Source: Cryoendolithus antarcticus
Lineage: Eukaryota > Ascomycota > Dothideomycetes > Cladosporiales > Cladosporiaceae
NCBI GenBank assembly: GCA_002077065.1
Contig: NAJO01000034.1
Coordinates: forward strand, 310,001-374,000
Reading direction: 5' to 3'
DNA: 64,000 nucleotides
The notes under the pieces are model-generated. The model searched no databases. It had not been told where the DNA came from and worked only from the letters and a program-made list of their open reading frames with translations. Of this stretch, positions 42,725 to 54,057 are shown piece after piece. Each line of letters begins with the position of its first letter. Positions within the stretch are counted from its first letter, which is position 1. Position numbers and translations under genes: made by a program.

Positions 42725-44420
42725 ATGGCGAAAACAGCAGACCCAGCCAAGAGTAGTAACCACATTGGAGGCGCAGACGAAGTGACTCCCTTACTTGGAG
42801 CGCCAGACACCGCTGGCGGTAAAGCTACAGAGCCCAATGGCCACCCCAATGGCCACCTCAACGGCGACATCGATAGGAAGACCGACCCCGAGGACGCCCC
42901 ATCGCCAGACGAAGACGAAGGCCCGCCCCTTCCCGTCGGCCAGATCCTCGCCCTCTGCTATGCTGCCCTCGTAGAACCCGTAGCCTACTTCTCAATCTTC
43001 CCCTACATCCAGGAGATGGTCGAGAAGACCGGCGGCCAGCAACCGCAGAACGTTGGGTTCTTCACCGGCCTCATCGAAGCGTTGTTCTCGCTTGTGCAGA
43101 TGTTGCTTATGATCTTTTACGGCCGGATGTCGGATCGATTGGGCCGGAAACCGGTGCTGATCTTCTCGCTGACCGGCGTGGCTTGCGCGAGTGCACTATT
43201 CGGACTGAGTAGAAATATATGGCAGATGATTCTGTTCCGATGTGTGGCTGGACTCTTCGCCGGAAGCTCGGTGACGATACGAGCCATGCTCAGCGAAAAC
43301 TGTACGAAGTATACGCAAGCGAGAGCGTTCAGCTGGTATATGTTTGCTAGAAATCTCGGGATCTTCATTGGGCCACTGATTGGTAAGTCAGTGTGTCAAG
43401 ATCATGCCTCGAGCCGCAGCTAATTTTGCAAACTCCAGGAGGGGGACTGTCAAATGCATCTCAGCAGTATCCGATCTTTGCACATGTCCCATTCTTCATT
43501 GACTATCCTTACGCTCTACCAAGTTTCGTGACTGGCGTTTTCTGCCTCAGCACCGCAGTCGTGGGCTTCTTCGTACTCAATGAGGTCAGTGCTGTCTCCT
43601 CGCACCGTGCCGGACGAGCACACGATGCTAATGCAACACAGACGCTGAAGGGGAAGGTTGCGGGCAGTGGACCTGCCGAAACGCCCATGACCATACGCGA
43701 GCTGCTCCGTGCTCCCGGAGTTGGCTATGTCCTACTGATATACGGACATTGCCAATTCCTCGCACTTTGCTACACTGCTGGTAAGCTTCACATGTCCTTT
43801 CGAATTTCCCGCGGTACTAACCCTACGCAGTCAATCCAGTCTTCCTCTACACTCCCGTCGACCTCGGGGGCTGCGGCTTCAGCCCCCAGCGCATCTCCAT
43901 CTGGATCATTCTCGCGGGCGGCAGTCAAGCCCTCTGGATGCTTCTCGCTTTTCTCCCCTTGCAACGCCGCACTTCCACTGGCACGGTACTCCGTACATGC
44001 GCCATCGGATGGGCAGTCTTCATGGCGCTCTACCCACTTCTGAATGAGATGCTGCGAGCACACCTCGAAGCTTTGTTCTGGCCCATCGCTCTCATCTCCA
44101 TTATTGGCGGCAGTGGGGTCGCGATGTCATTCGCTTGCGTACAGCTGAACATCAACGATATCTCGCCTTCGCCTACTAGCTTGGGAACGCTGAATGCAGT
44201 CGCGTTGACAATCAACAGCGCCATCCGTGCTGTGGCGCCTGTGGCGGCGACGAGCCTGTACGCGACGGGAGTGAGATATCACATCCTGCATGGGCATCTG
44301 GCGTGGGTCTTTATCGTGGCATTTGCAGTGCTGTTCAACTTCAGTGTGAGGTTGCTGCCTGAGAAGGCCGAGGGAAGGCTGGTGAAGAAGAGCGATGCTA
44401 GGAGTGAGGATGAGGATTGA
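42725..44420 (+). CDS. MFS transporter (DHA1, Tet/ZIF-like)
   Basis: Major facilitator antiporter; fungal members of this branch export drugs, small metabolites or metal chelates. Four exons (42725-43382, 43439-43584, 43642-43780, 43831-44420) sum to 511 codons. The N-terminus of about 80 residues is hydrophilic with a repeated NGHxNGH motif. The loop 2-3 signature GRMSDRLGRKPVLIFSLTGV and the helix-4 RCVAGLFAGSSVTIRAMLSE are canonical, as are AFSWYMFARNLGIFIGPLIG and GTLNAVALTINSAIRAVAPV. The C-terminus is acidic (KKSDARSEDED). All introns are short with GTAAGT/GTCAGT/GTAAGC donors. The substrate cannot be told. Confidence 0.93.
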
Positions 44421-44705
44421 TGGATCAGGCTTTTACTGGTACCTCTGGCTGTCTTGCCAACACTAAACAGCCCCCTGGGTGTTCATCTCGTCAATGCAAG
44501 ACTGACCCTAGCGAAATGCGAAGCTGCGGCATTCGGCTCTCGGCTCATCTACATCGGAGGGGTCTTTCATGCTCTGCCACCAGCGCTCTCGTTCCAACAC
44601 CACACCTCAACCGCCACGCATGCGCAACCTGCGCTGAAATTGGAGTCATAATGTGCTGGCTCGGTCGTAGGTGCTTGACTCTTCCACGGAAGATGTAGCG
44701 TTCTG

Positions 44706-45560
44706 CTAGTCCATCTGCTTGTCGGCTTCCTCCATCGCTTTGTCGATCTTCTCGCCAGCGCTCCGCAACTCAACAGTGAGAGTGGCGAGCTCTTCCTTCC
44801 TCGCCGAATCATCAGGATACTTCTCAAGCCCCTCTCGGACTCGGCCAGCAACACGAGAGATGTCCCCAGCTAAGCTGATGGCCTGCTCGGACATGGCGAT
44901 GCTTGTGTAGTCGTCGACATTCGTGTTCATCGACAAGATGAATTTCTGCGGATAGTATTCAGTGCAGTCTCTCACTATCATTTTCGAAGGGCTCGTAGTA
45001 CTTGGTCGCGGATGCAGCTCAGGATTGTATCCTCATGTTCGACGAAGTGAAGCCACATTTTGCGCCCGAGGAGTTTATTGAGACCCCAATCATCATTGTG
45101 TGTACTTGGTCCGCTCTGGCTTGTGCTTCCTGGCGCTGTTGCTTGACGTCCTCTAGTACAAGCTCCAGTCTCTCAACCTCAGCTTCATGTCTGGCGAGCA
45201 CGAGGTCCCCTCTGTCCATGATCCTAGAGGTAGTAAGCACAGTGCCTCGGAGTGACTCAGCGGCCAATAACTTACATCTTGTCGGTGAACCGTAAGCGCC
45301 AGTTGTAGGGGGTAGAAGATGCGCCCTGTGAGACGTTAGTTGAACATTGGCTCCACGCAATACTGATGTACGTACCCGCCGGAAGTGAAAGGCGCGATCC
45401 GAAAGCGACTTGGACAGTGGACTGACCGTGGCGACTGCGATGAAACCGATCCAGTTGCCCACCCTCAATACGTTACAACAGTACTGCAGAACCGCGCGAT
45501 CACATGCGCGCTTTGTCACTGTTCGCTCGTGGATGGTGAGTGAGTGGGACAGTCATTTGA
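44706..45560 (-). pseudogene. Member 3 of the small helical family, frame change between halves
   Basis: Visible exons: a frame up to 45376 (VATVSPLSKSLSDRAFHFR), 45325-45276 (RIFYPLQLALTVHRQD), 45223-45002 and 44945-44706. The third begins RIMDRGDLVLARHEAEVERL. The frame shifts by one near 45070-45100 without a usable intron, then reads WGLNKLLGRKMWLHFVEHED and TILSCIRDQ. The phase-0 intron after that (GTACTA...CCGCAG) is where the relatives have theirs. The last exon has YTSIAMSEQAISLAGDISRV and LTVELRSAGEKIDKAMEEAD before the stop at 44706. No start codon could be assigned. Probably a damaged copy, function unknown. Confidence 0.5.
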
Positions 45561-45834
45561 AACAGATGGTTTGGATGAAAGTGTTGGAGTGAAGCAGAGT
45601 TTGGCTACTGGAGGGTGAGCGAGGGCAAGTTACTTCACTCGAATTGCACTTGCCGCGGAATAATACAATCATGACACAGCTTTGAGGTCTTGACATCACT
45701 CGCTGCGGTCCACAGTGCCAGATGTTGATTTGAGAAACGCTGTATTCCAACGCGCTTACATCCGTGGTCTTTCTTACCATCAGACACATGTATATACATG
45801 CTATGATGCTGCCATGCAGATGCCAAAACATTGT

Positions 45835-47611
45835 TCACCGCCCGGTTGGCAACTCCATCGCAGCATGGTCACCGAGTTCATACGGCGCCGCCCTGTGTCC
45901 AAGCTCCGATACGTAAGGTGCATACGGTAACTCATGGCGTTCGGCGGCTTGCATCTCGTAGTGTGACGTACGCTCGGCGAAGCGATCGCTCAGCAGCTCC
46001 GCTTCTACAGAAGGAGGTCTGATGTTCCTCTGAGCTCGCTTGTGCCGCAGGAACACGATGATGCCGGCGATGAGGCCGAGCAGGGCAACTCCTCCGACAA
46101 CAATACCAACAATGGCACCAGTAGATAGTGACTTCGGTTTGGGCGTGACTGTTACCGTTGCGGTACCACTCACTGGGCCGGAGTCTGTTACCGTGCTCTC
46201 TGTCACAGACGAGCATGACGAGTTGTAGATGGGCGACCCACTCGGGTCGATGGCGACCAAGTCTTGTTCCAATGATGGCTTCGCCTGCCACAAGGTAAAA
46301 GTCTTTGCCTCTTGATTCACCATCAGCATTGCAGCGGAGAAGAATTGACGTCCTAGACCGACGGTGAAGTCGAGAGGATGAATCAGATAGCTTATGATGA
46401 GTAGCTCGTCCACGGTCAGACTGGCTGCGAAGTGGCCGGCATCATCGATTGTCACATGCGGCTGAATGAACTGGCCGTTCTTGACAGTGATGTCGAGAAC
46501 ACTGTTGATTGTGATTCTGAGGTCACCATCGAATCTGCGCCGGCGTTAGCTACGCCATAGTATATTCATGGGAAGACATACCGTGCGCCGGCAGGAAAGA
46601 GTGTGCTGTTATAGTTCACCCCGGTCGACCGTTGTCCATCCGAAGAGAATCCAGTGACCTCTTCGAACTTCTGGTAGGTGATGTCGGGCAGGCTTGTTGC
46701 CCCGGGATGGATACACGCCCGCTGCGCAGGCGATGCTGCTCCAAAAAGACTCACGGCTGTATCATTGGGAAATACCATGGACAGGTCCGTGATGGCGACA
46801 AGCAGTCCATCTTCACATGCCAGGCCATATGTGAGGCGTTGTGTGTAGTTCTGGCCAACAGTCTTCGCAGCGTCGTAGCCACCTAGGACTAGAGCTCCAT
46901 TCGAGGCATCATCTGCTGTGCCTGTCTCGCCCCAGAAGTACGACCACGTCCGGGATGCGATTCGGCCGGTATTTCTGGCGGTGGTGAGTAGAGTTGAGTT
47001 GAAGTCGAGTCCGAGTCCAACCTGCGGTCCAAACACGTCCCCTACGCTTTGACGCGGTATTGCCAAGGGGAATGCTGGGAGTGTGAAGTTGCTGCCGAGC
47101 GTAAGGTTGTCCTGCACCCATGTTGCGGTCTCCAGATCCGTCTCTTCTAGACTGGGACCACCCGCGGACGATGAGCTGAGTCCTGAAACGCTCGAGGTCG
47201 AGTTTCGTGGGTCGTATTGACCGCCTCGATACGTTGTACAGGCTAGTGATGTTGCCAAATCGCAGTACGTATTCTCGTCGTAGACACGAGTTGTATTGAA
47301 GCCTCTGTGAACCATCTCAGCCATAAATTCGGGCACTGTCAACCATTTCTTGCGACACTCACGTATTCGGAATGAACGCGAATCATTGCTGAGGTGTGCT
47401 GATGCCAACATCAATGCCACGGGCTGTTCTGCCATTCGGAAATGTCACGTTTCCAATGTTGAGAGCAACTGGATAGGGAGTGCACGCCATGGCTGCTTCA
47501 CAGCTGTCGACCGGTATAGGAGAACTAAAAAGAGAGCTAATACAGTCCTAAAACGAATTGAGAGAAAAGGAATATGATCAGGCTGTGGGAAAGTCCGAGT
47601 TCAGCAATCAT
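45835..47611 (-). pseudogene. Membrane-anchored peptidase A1-like gene with one in-frame TGA
   Basis: Fungal aspartic-peptidase-fold protein of the cell surface. Four exons assemble: 47611-47544 (signal peptide, LSHSLIIFLFSQFVLG), 47503-47363, 47304-46582 and 46534-45835; the sum is 544 codons. Exon 2 reads MACTPYPVALNIGNVTFPNG, then RGIDVGISTPQQ, then TGA (47383-47385), then FAFIPNT. CGA to TGA would restore QQRFAF, fitting the family's TPxQ-x-FAF block. Later marks are SVGDVFGPQVGLGLDF, GALVLGGYDA and NSTLFPAGARF. The C-terminal half has a Ser/Thr/Val stalk, one membrane helix (AIVGIVVGGVALLGLIAGII) and a 75-residue cytoplasmic tail. The catalytic DTG pair is not evident, as in non-catalytic members of this branch. 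The first intron would be only 40 bases. Confidence 0.7.
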
Positions 47612-48777
47612 CGCCTGGTCCCAGCGTCCTGTTGTGGCACATGCAGGCCAAGGCGCGCCGATAGTCATAGACTCGATGTGCGGTTCAAAACATGCGGCTG
47701 TCGATGTGGCTGATCGACTGGTCGTCATACAGGCTTGGATAGGCATTGAGGCTGCACTGATCCCAGGCGGCTCTCGCATCCCGTCGTCAGGCGACGGCGT
47801 CTCATACAGAGACTGCTGGAAGACCGCTGCCACGAAGGCACAACAGCCAATAGTCCTCGCACCGGTCTTTATCATGCGGACGTCTGACGAGTGCCACTTT
47901 GCAGTCCATGGTCCAATCGTAACGGCGGAAACGTGGCGAGGCTGTATATCAGCCTCGCAGACAGCCTAGACCATTCTTACACGAGACCATGCCGCTTTCG
48001 TGGCTCGCAACTGCCACGAGTCGGCTGATCAGATAACAGTGCCAGTGCAAAGTTCCCGGCCTTGGCTGCATCGATGCTGAGGTCGCTTCGAGAGGTCAGT
48101 CTTCTCGTTGATGTTGCCATATCGCCAAGGGATCGACGTGGAACACCTCGCTTCGTCAACCAATGAGGTGGACGCAGCCCTGTGCGCAACATGCCTTTAC
48201 GATAATAAGTACTCTTCACTCGTTCTTTTCTGCTCTTCCAAAAGCTGTGTCTCAGACTGGTGCTCACGGCTTCCACCCGGTTTACCATCCACACATCTCT
48301 GTACTGCCGGCAGGACCAGACTCTCACCTACCGCATCTCAATTACTCGATCGTCTCTCTCGATAAAGAATTATATTACCTGATTGCCGACACTTACCTGT
48401 CTCGGTGATCAATGTGACGGACGTCCATGTGACCCAGGGAGTATGAGCGGAAGTGCTGCTGTCGACTACACGGCGTGATGCTCAGTTTAGTTATCGCTCC
48501 TGCCGGCTTCACGGCGGCGTCTATCATGCCCCTGTCAATCCGATTCTCCCGTCTCCTGGAGAAGTCACTCATGCATGTCTACGATCTCGGTCGCAATTCA
48601 GAAGTAATAACTCTAAGTCGTGAACGACGCCCGACCTAAACCGCTTAGTGCACAGACGTGTGGCTGGCTGAGAGACATTGACTTTCGGGAATTCCCTCTC
48701 TACCTACACTCCTCCTTTCCACACTTCATTTTATCGATGTTCCTCATCCACTCACACGTGGCCGGAGGTTGCCACCG
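47612..48777. other. 1.2-kb divergent intergenic region, nothing recognised
   Basis: Lies between two diverging genes and so holds both promoters. Open frames on both strands show no family features. Confidence 0.45.
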
Positions 48778-49865
48778 ATGTCGCGGCGTGTGCTTGTCCG
48801 TTCTGTAGTAGGCGCTGCTGCTGTAATCTTTCTCATTCTCCTCTTCCATATACCCGATGTCCGGACGCGATACAATTATCTGTGTGAGTCCACTCGAGCG
48901 GCGACCACTTTTGGAGCCGCAATTGTTATGTCGAGACGATCCAACCTCAGAGACCTGTATCTCACCCTCATGCAGCGACAAACGAGTTCATCGCCTCAGC
49001 CGCTGCAGCCCTGAAAGCACCTGGACACTTCGAAATAAGACCTACCAAGACAGCGTCATACATACATCCCACCGCTTCAGTACTGCCAGACAAGATCGTT
49101 GTGATCGGTAGGCTGCAGCGCGAGGACACTGACTGGGTTGGTCAATTCCTGCCGGAGTGAGTACCCATACCTCTTTGCCACATTCCTGGAGCTCAGGCTG
49201 ATCGTAGCAGATGGCAAAACGCAATATACACTGTCGATAATACAAGCCATGCTCTTCATACTCAAATTAACAAGGGACGCGAAGCGAACGCATACCTATC
49301 TTACATCATCGAGAATTATGACAAGCTTCCAGCCACAATTGCCTTTGTTCACTCTCATCGAGACGGCTATCCGGCAGGCTGGCACACAGATGTCCAAGAT
49401 TACGACAACGTCATCTCGTTACAAAGGCTGAACATCCCTTTCGTGCAGCGCAATGGATATGCTAACCTCCGCTGCATCTTTAGCCCGGGGTGCCCAGACG
49501 AGGTCCAGCCATTCCGTGATCCCCCGAAAGAATTGGAGCTCGATGGAGTACTGGACAAGGATCCCTCTCTTGACGACGTGATGAAAGATGTCTGGCCCTT
49601 GTTCTTTGGCAACAACGCGACCATTCCCGAAGCCATTGGTACACCATGCTGTGCCCAATTCGCAGTCTCGCGGGACCAGATCCGGAAGCGCAGCCTCGCG
49701 GAGTACGAACTCTATCACGAGTGGCTCATGGCTACGAAGGTCAGCGATGCTGTCAGTGGGCGTGTGTTTGAGTATCTATGGCATGTCATCTTTGGGCAAG
49801 GCCCAGTGTACTGTCCGGAGCTAGAGCAGTGTTACCAGGACGTGTATGGTATTGGACACAGATGA
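48778..49865 (+). CDS. DUF3431 family protein, type II membrane anchored
   Basis: Fungal DUF3431 proteins are poorly characterised, probably secretory-pathway enzymes. The protein starts MSRRVLVRSVVGAAAVIFLI (membrane anchor, residues about 5-25). A second coding stretch (about 48950-49156; TASYIHPTASVLPDKIVVIG, REDTDWVGQFLPD) is joined by a GTGAGT...CGTAG intron to 49208-49865. The last exon holds the hallmark blocks INKGREANAYLSYIIENYDK, LPATIAFVHSHRDGYPAGWH, NGYANLRCIFSPGCPDEVQP and FAVSRDQIRKRSLAEYELYH, ending in CPELEQCYQDVYGIGHR. The first splice junction (near 48890-48950) could not be placed in phase with certainty. Complete and apparently functional. Confidence 0.85.
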
Positions 49866-49942
49866 CCGGGCGCACCACAACTTCACCACATATTGGCGTA
49901 CTATCCTGGGGCATCCGCATTGGTCCCATCCGTCACCATGTC

Positions 49943-50933
49943 CTAGGCTGCCTCCTCACGAACCGTCGTTTCATTAGCGACCGTCGTCTCAGGTGCCGTT
50001 ACCTCTGGCGCTGCTGCCTGAGCTGCCTCATCTATCGCCTCCTTGATCTTCTCGTCCGCTTCGAGAAGTCGCTCAGCGATCGCCATCATCTCAGTCTGCA
50101 TGCCACGATCGATGCTCAATGCCTCGATCATAGTTTGGAAATCCCCGGCGACCACTTGTATTTGCTCCGCATGCATTCTGATCATTGGAATCCCTGCCTT
50201 CATCTCGCCAAGGATCCCGGCCGATTTGGCTTTCTCAAGAACCTCCGCCTGTACGTCTGTATTAGCATCCGCACAGTAAGCAACGAGCGAATTTATAATA
50301 CGGGATTGCGCATCACATTCAAGATTGCGGCTTCATGCTCGACGTGGTACCTCCGGCCATCGCCAGTGTAAATGCTGCGGATCTCTGGCAGACGCTCTTC
50401 GAAATTGCGTCTCAGTTCTGCGATAGCGGCTTCAGCTCGGGCTCGCGCAGTTTGAACGTCCGCCACCGTCTCGCCAGGTTCTGTTTGGCTTTCTAGGTTC
50501 TGTTCTGCAAGTCGGGCTGCAAGTCTGGCAGCCGCAAATTGGTCCTCATCCACGAGCCTGTTGAGCGTTAGTGCAGTACAGGACGCCAACGAAGATCTCA
50601 GATCCTTACACCTTGCAGGAGTCGGCGTGCGGTGATACTCAGAGACTCTGAAACAACAGTGACCGCGCCAGAAAATTGCAGATCAGGGTTCCGTTCGTTA
50701 TATGAGCTCAACAAGGATCGTGTCTGGCGCTTTCGCTTTGACTGGCAAACACACGAGACATGTAAATTTCTGCACTCTTTGCGGAGTGTGGCTAATGTCG
50801 TGTCCTGATTATTGATGAGGTCGACATAGGCCTTGCTTGCCATGATATTTCTGATCGTGGTCTCCGCATCTGCCGTCACTACCTGGCGAGCGGATCGCAG
50901 CACCTCGATCGGCCTATGCACGCTTACCGCCAC
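49943..50933 (-). CDS. Member 4 of the small helical family
   Basis: Exons: about 50933-50615, about 50557-50302 and 50248-49943. The first starts MAVSVHRPIEVLRSARQVVT and contains FSGAVTVVSESLSITARRLL, which resembles VATVSPLSKSLSDRAF of member 3. The second is a charged helix (VDEDQFAAARLAARLAEQNL) ending with the family signature RRYHVEHEAAILNVMRNP. Then comes the shared phase-0 intron (GTATTA...GTACAG) and a last exon with MHAEQIQVVAGDFQTMIEAL and AIAERLLEADEKIKEAIDEA, plus an Ala/Thr/Val-rich tail. The junction of the first two exons is unresolved. No signal peptide or membrane segment. Function unknown. Confidence 0.55.
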
Positions 50934-51086
50934 CGTGTAATCACGTGCGCGCTTAGAGACATCTACTGAGCCACCGAATGAGTGATGACGATAGAGACTC
51001 TATCACATCGTGAAGTGAAGGAGCGAGGATGTGTAGCACGCTCAGTCCTTGTGCTACGATAATGTGCTACAATACTCTAACGACTA

Positions 51087-51700
51087 TCAAGTGCTCAAGA
51101 TTTTCTTCAAGGTCATGTACGGAATACGAGTCTCCGCAACCCATTTGACCGCAGCAGCATGCTTGTTCGCCAACTCGATCTCCTCGCCAGCCCGGATCAA
51201 CTCTATAGTCAGAGCAATAACCTCTCTCTGCTTCTCCGGCTCGCCAACATGGTACTCGATCACAGCATGAGCCTTCGTCGCAAGTTCCAGGATGTCGTCA
51301 GCGAGCTCGAGCCAGAACGAAACGAATGTATCCGTCAATAATACAACGTCCTGCGGACGAAAGTCAGCACGCTAGCCAGTCACTTTGGAGCGACTGAGGC
51401 TTGCCTGATTACGGACGACCCGCAGAACATCAGCTTCGGCTTGTTCAAAAGCACACCAGAGCGAGCCATTCAGTTCGCACTGTATTTTCCGGAGCAGGTT
51501 TTCAAACGCCTTTCGCTCGTCATCATCCAGCTCCTTGACTTCGAGTCCTAACTCAGCCTTAGCATTGGCTTCTATGTCGATACAGTCCTGCTCAGTCATT
51601 TCTGGGAATGACACCACGGTGCGGGCTACCCTTCGTCAGTGCCATGTCTGCTCTACACATAGCCAGCCGACTTACAGCACACTCGGTCAATTCGCTCCAG
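51087..51700 (-). CDS. Member 5 of the small helical family, with a GC-AG intron
   Basis: Exons: a 5' piece ending 51676 (extent unknown), 51625-51405 and 51350-51087. The middle exon reads PEMTEQDCIDIEANAKAELG, then KAFENLLRKIQCELNG and the signature LWCAFEQAEADVLRVVRNQ. The intron at the shared position starts GCAAGC rather than GT and ends CGCAG, phase 0. The last exon is FVSFWLELADDILELATKAH, then EVIALTIELIRAGEEIELAN and KWVAETRIPYMTLKKIL. This is the best-preserved member apart from its missing start. Function unknown. Confidence 0.55.
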
Positions 51701-52385
51701 AGGACGATAGAGAGCGTAGGGGCGCAGCGTAGTTGATAGATGTTGAAGAGGCTTTTTTAGTAAGCAGCCTTGCAAGATATCGATCGAGGTGTGAAGAGGA
51801 AATATTGACTGATGAACAACACTGTACATTTACTCGCGGTGATGTCCTTCTGTTCGCACTTGTCTCGTGGTGGCCCAAATGCTGCGCCTCCCTGCGAAGT
51901 GCTGCACCTGACTTTACCATGACATTGATGCTGACCAGGAGAGTCGACATGATCGGTCAGAACCACATAGAGCGCCATTACTTCGAAGAGTGGGACTACA
52001 GACCTGCACGATCTGGCTGGGTGATTTTCTCAGAGTGCGACGACGACGCTGCACGTAGGTCGTTAGAGTAGACTAAAGCAGGTAGATACGGAGGGTTGTA
52101 ATCGTAAGGCTCCCTGCCGACTGACTTCATAGCAGTGCCAAGCTTTCCAGATCTCGATCTTCCGCAATGCTAGCGCGATCGACTCTACTTCGACGTCAGG
52201 TACCATGACGCGGGTGGATGCACCTCCACCCCGTCGCAACGGCCATTGCGCCGTAGGGTGGCGCACTCTGAATGTAGGTCAAAGTAAGCTCTCTTTTCCT
52301 TCTACTTTGGTCCATGCTCTCTCTCTGGCGCCATTGTTCACCCAGCATATCCATCTTACACGGCTCCTTTGTACGCTCAGCAACA

Positions 52386-54057
52386 ATGTCCAAACACGCT
52401 CGCTCCCCGAGCTCAGACGATGTCCTCAGACATCCGACTACGAAACGGGCGAAGGAGATAGACAAAAGTCCGCCAATGACCCTGCTCGAGGAGGCGCTCG
52501 CTACGAACAAAGGCGATCACAAGCCCCGCAATGTCCTGCACTGGTTCCGCGCCAAAGATCTTCGTCTGGAGGACAATCGCGCCCTCCACGCCGCGGCGCA
52601 AAAGGCCAAGGAAGGCAAAGGCTACCTCCTAGCAATGTATCTGCACTCCCCCAAAGACCTCGAGTGGCATGGGACGAGTCCAGCACGAACGGATTTCATC
52701 ATGGAGAATCTGCGGATCATGAAGGACCAGCTACAGAAACGCCACATCCCGCTTGCGATAGTGACAGCCGCTGAGCGCGGCGAGAAAGCCGCTAATGTCA
52801 TGGAGTTCGTTAAAGAGCACGACATTTCGCACATGTACGCGAACATCGAGTATGAGGTCGACGAGCTGCGGCGAGATATCAAAGTCGCGAAGCTGGTGCA
52901 GGCTGAGAAGGACCTTTCATTTGAAGCTCTGCACGATCAGACGGTGATAGTGCCTGGCGAGCTGAAGACTGGAGCTGGAGGGCCAATGAAGGTGTTCACG
53001 CCTTATCACAAGTCCTGGCTGGCAGAGACGAAGTCGGATCCGAGTCTACTTGATACCGTGCCTGTGCCTGAGGGGAACGATAAGAAAGCTGCAACAGAGT
53101 TCAAGCAGCTGTTTGATACAAAAGTGCCAGGCTTGGCGGACTTGCCCGAGAGTAAGCAGTTCGAGAGCGACAAGGAAAGGGAAAACATCCGGAACTTGTG
53201 GCCTGCTGGGAACGAAGCGGGCATGAAGCGGCTGGGAGATTTTCTGCAGAATAAAATTGGGACATATGCAGAAGATCGGTCGAATCCTGCGCTTGATCCG
53301 GGAAGCAGACTGAGTGCCTACTTCTCCACGGGAGTCGTCAGCGTACGGGAAGTGTTGAAGAAAACCAAGGAGTTCAACAAGAACAAGCATTTCGACGTCG
53401 GAGACGCAGGCGTGGCTTCCTGGGTGCGAGAGATAGGCCAGTCTACCCAATGTCCAATGCACATCCTCTACTAACTCGATTCCAGTCTTCCGCGAGCACT
53501 ATCGCCAAATCATGGTAGTAATCCCCCACAACTCCCTCAACCTACCCCAAAACATGAAATTCGACAACGTCCAATGGGAAGACGACCCTGAAGGCCTCCA
53601 GAAGTGGTACGACGGCACCACAGGCGTGCCGTTCATAGACGCCGGTATGCGCCAACTGAACGCTGAAGCCTACATGCACAACCGCCTCCGCATGAACACT
53701 TCGTCCTACCTCCGCGCCAACCTTCTCATAGACTACCGCAAAGGCGAGCGCTGGTTTGCCGAGAAGCTAATAGATTGGGACCTTTCCAATAACACGCAGG
53801 GCTGGGAGCCGAGCTACACCGTCTTCAACCCTGTCGTGCAGGCTGAGAAGTGCGATCCAGATGGCGATTATATCCGCAAATGGGTGCCGGAGCTGAAGGA
53901 CGTAAAGGGCAAGGCTGTGTTCGCGCCGCACACTAGGTTGGGCAAGGCGGAGTTCGAGAAGTTGGGGTATCCGCGGCCGCATGTGGATTATACGGAGAGT
54001 GCTGCGAGGGCAAAGGCGAGGTATAAGGCTGATTTGGCGGATGCGCCGGATCCTTGA
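52386..54057 (+). CDS. PHR1: Class I CPD DNA photolyase
   Basis: Flavoprotein that splits UV-induced cyclobutane pyrimidine dimers using blue light. Exons 52386-53436 and 53486-54057 sum to 541 codons. The N-terminal antenna domain begins at RNVLHWFRAKDLRLEDNRAL, and KVFTPYHKSWL ends it. FAD-domain marks are TYAEDRSNPALDPGSRLSAY, GVPFIDAGMRQLNAEAYMHN and RLRMNTSSYLRANLLIDYRK. The usual WQW-SASTG-x-D-x-xP stretch is replaced by a shorter NNTQGWEPSYTVFNP. The intron has a GC donor (ATAG|GCCAGT) and a CTAAC branch site. An upstream in-frame ATG at 52314 adds 24 residues (MLSLWRHCSPSISILHGSFV) that could target mitochondria, so two isoforms are possible; basic KHARSP/KRAKE stretches suit the nucleus. 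Confidence 0.93.

Noticed and set aside
51733..52071. 112-codon plus-strand frame upstream of the photolyase
   Set aside because: Starts with TTG, no recognised motif, and overlaps the likely 5' side of small-family member 5 on the other strand. Left unannotated.
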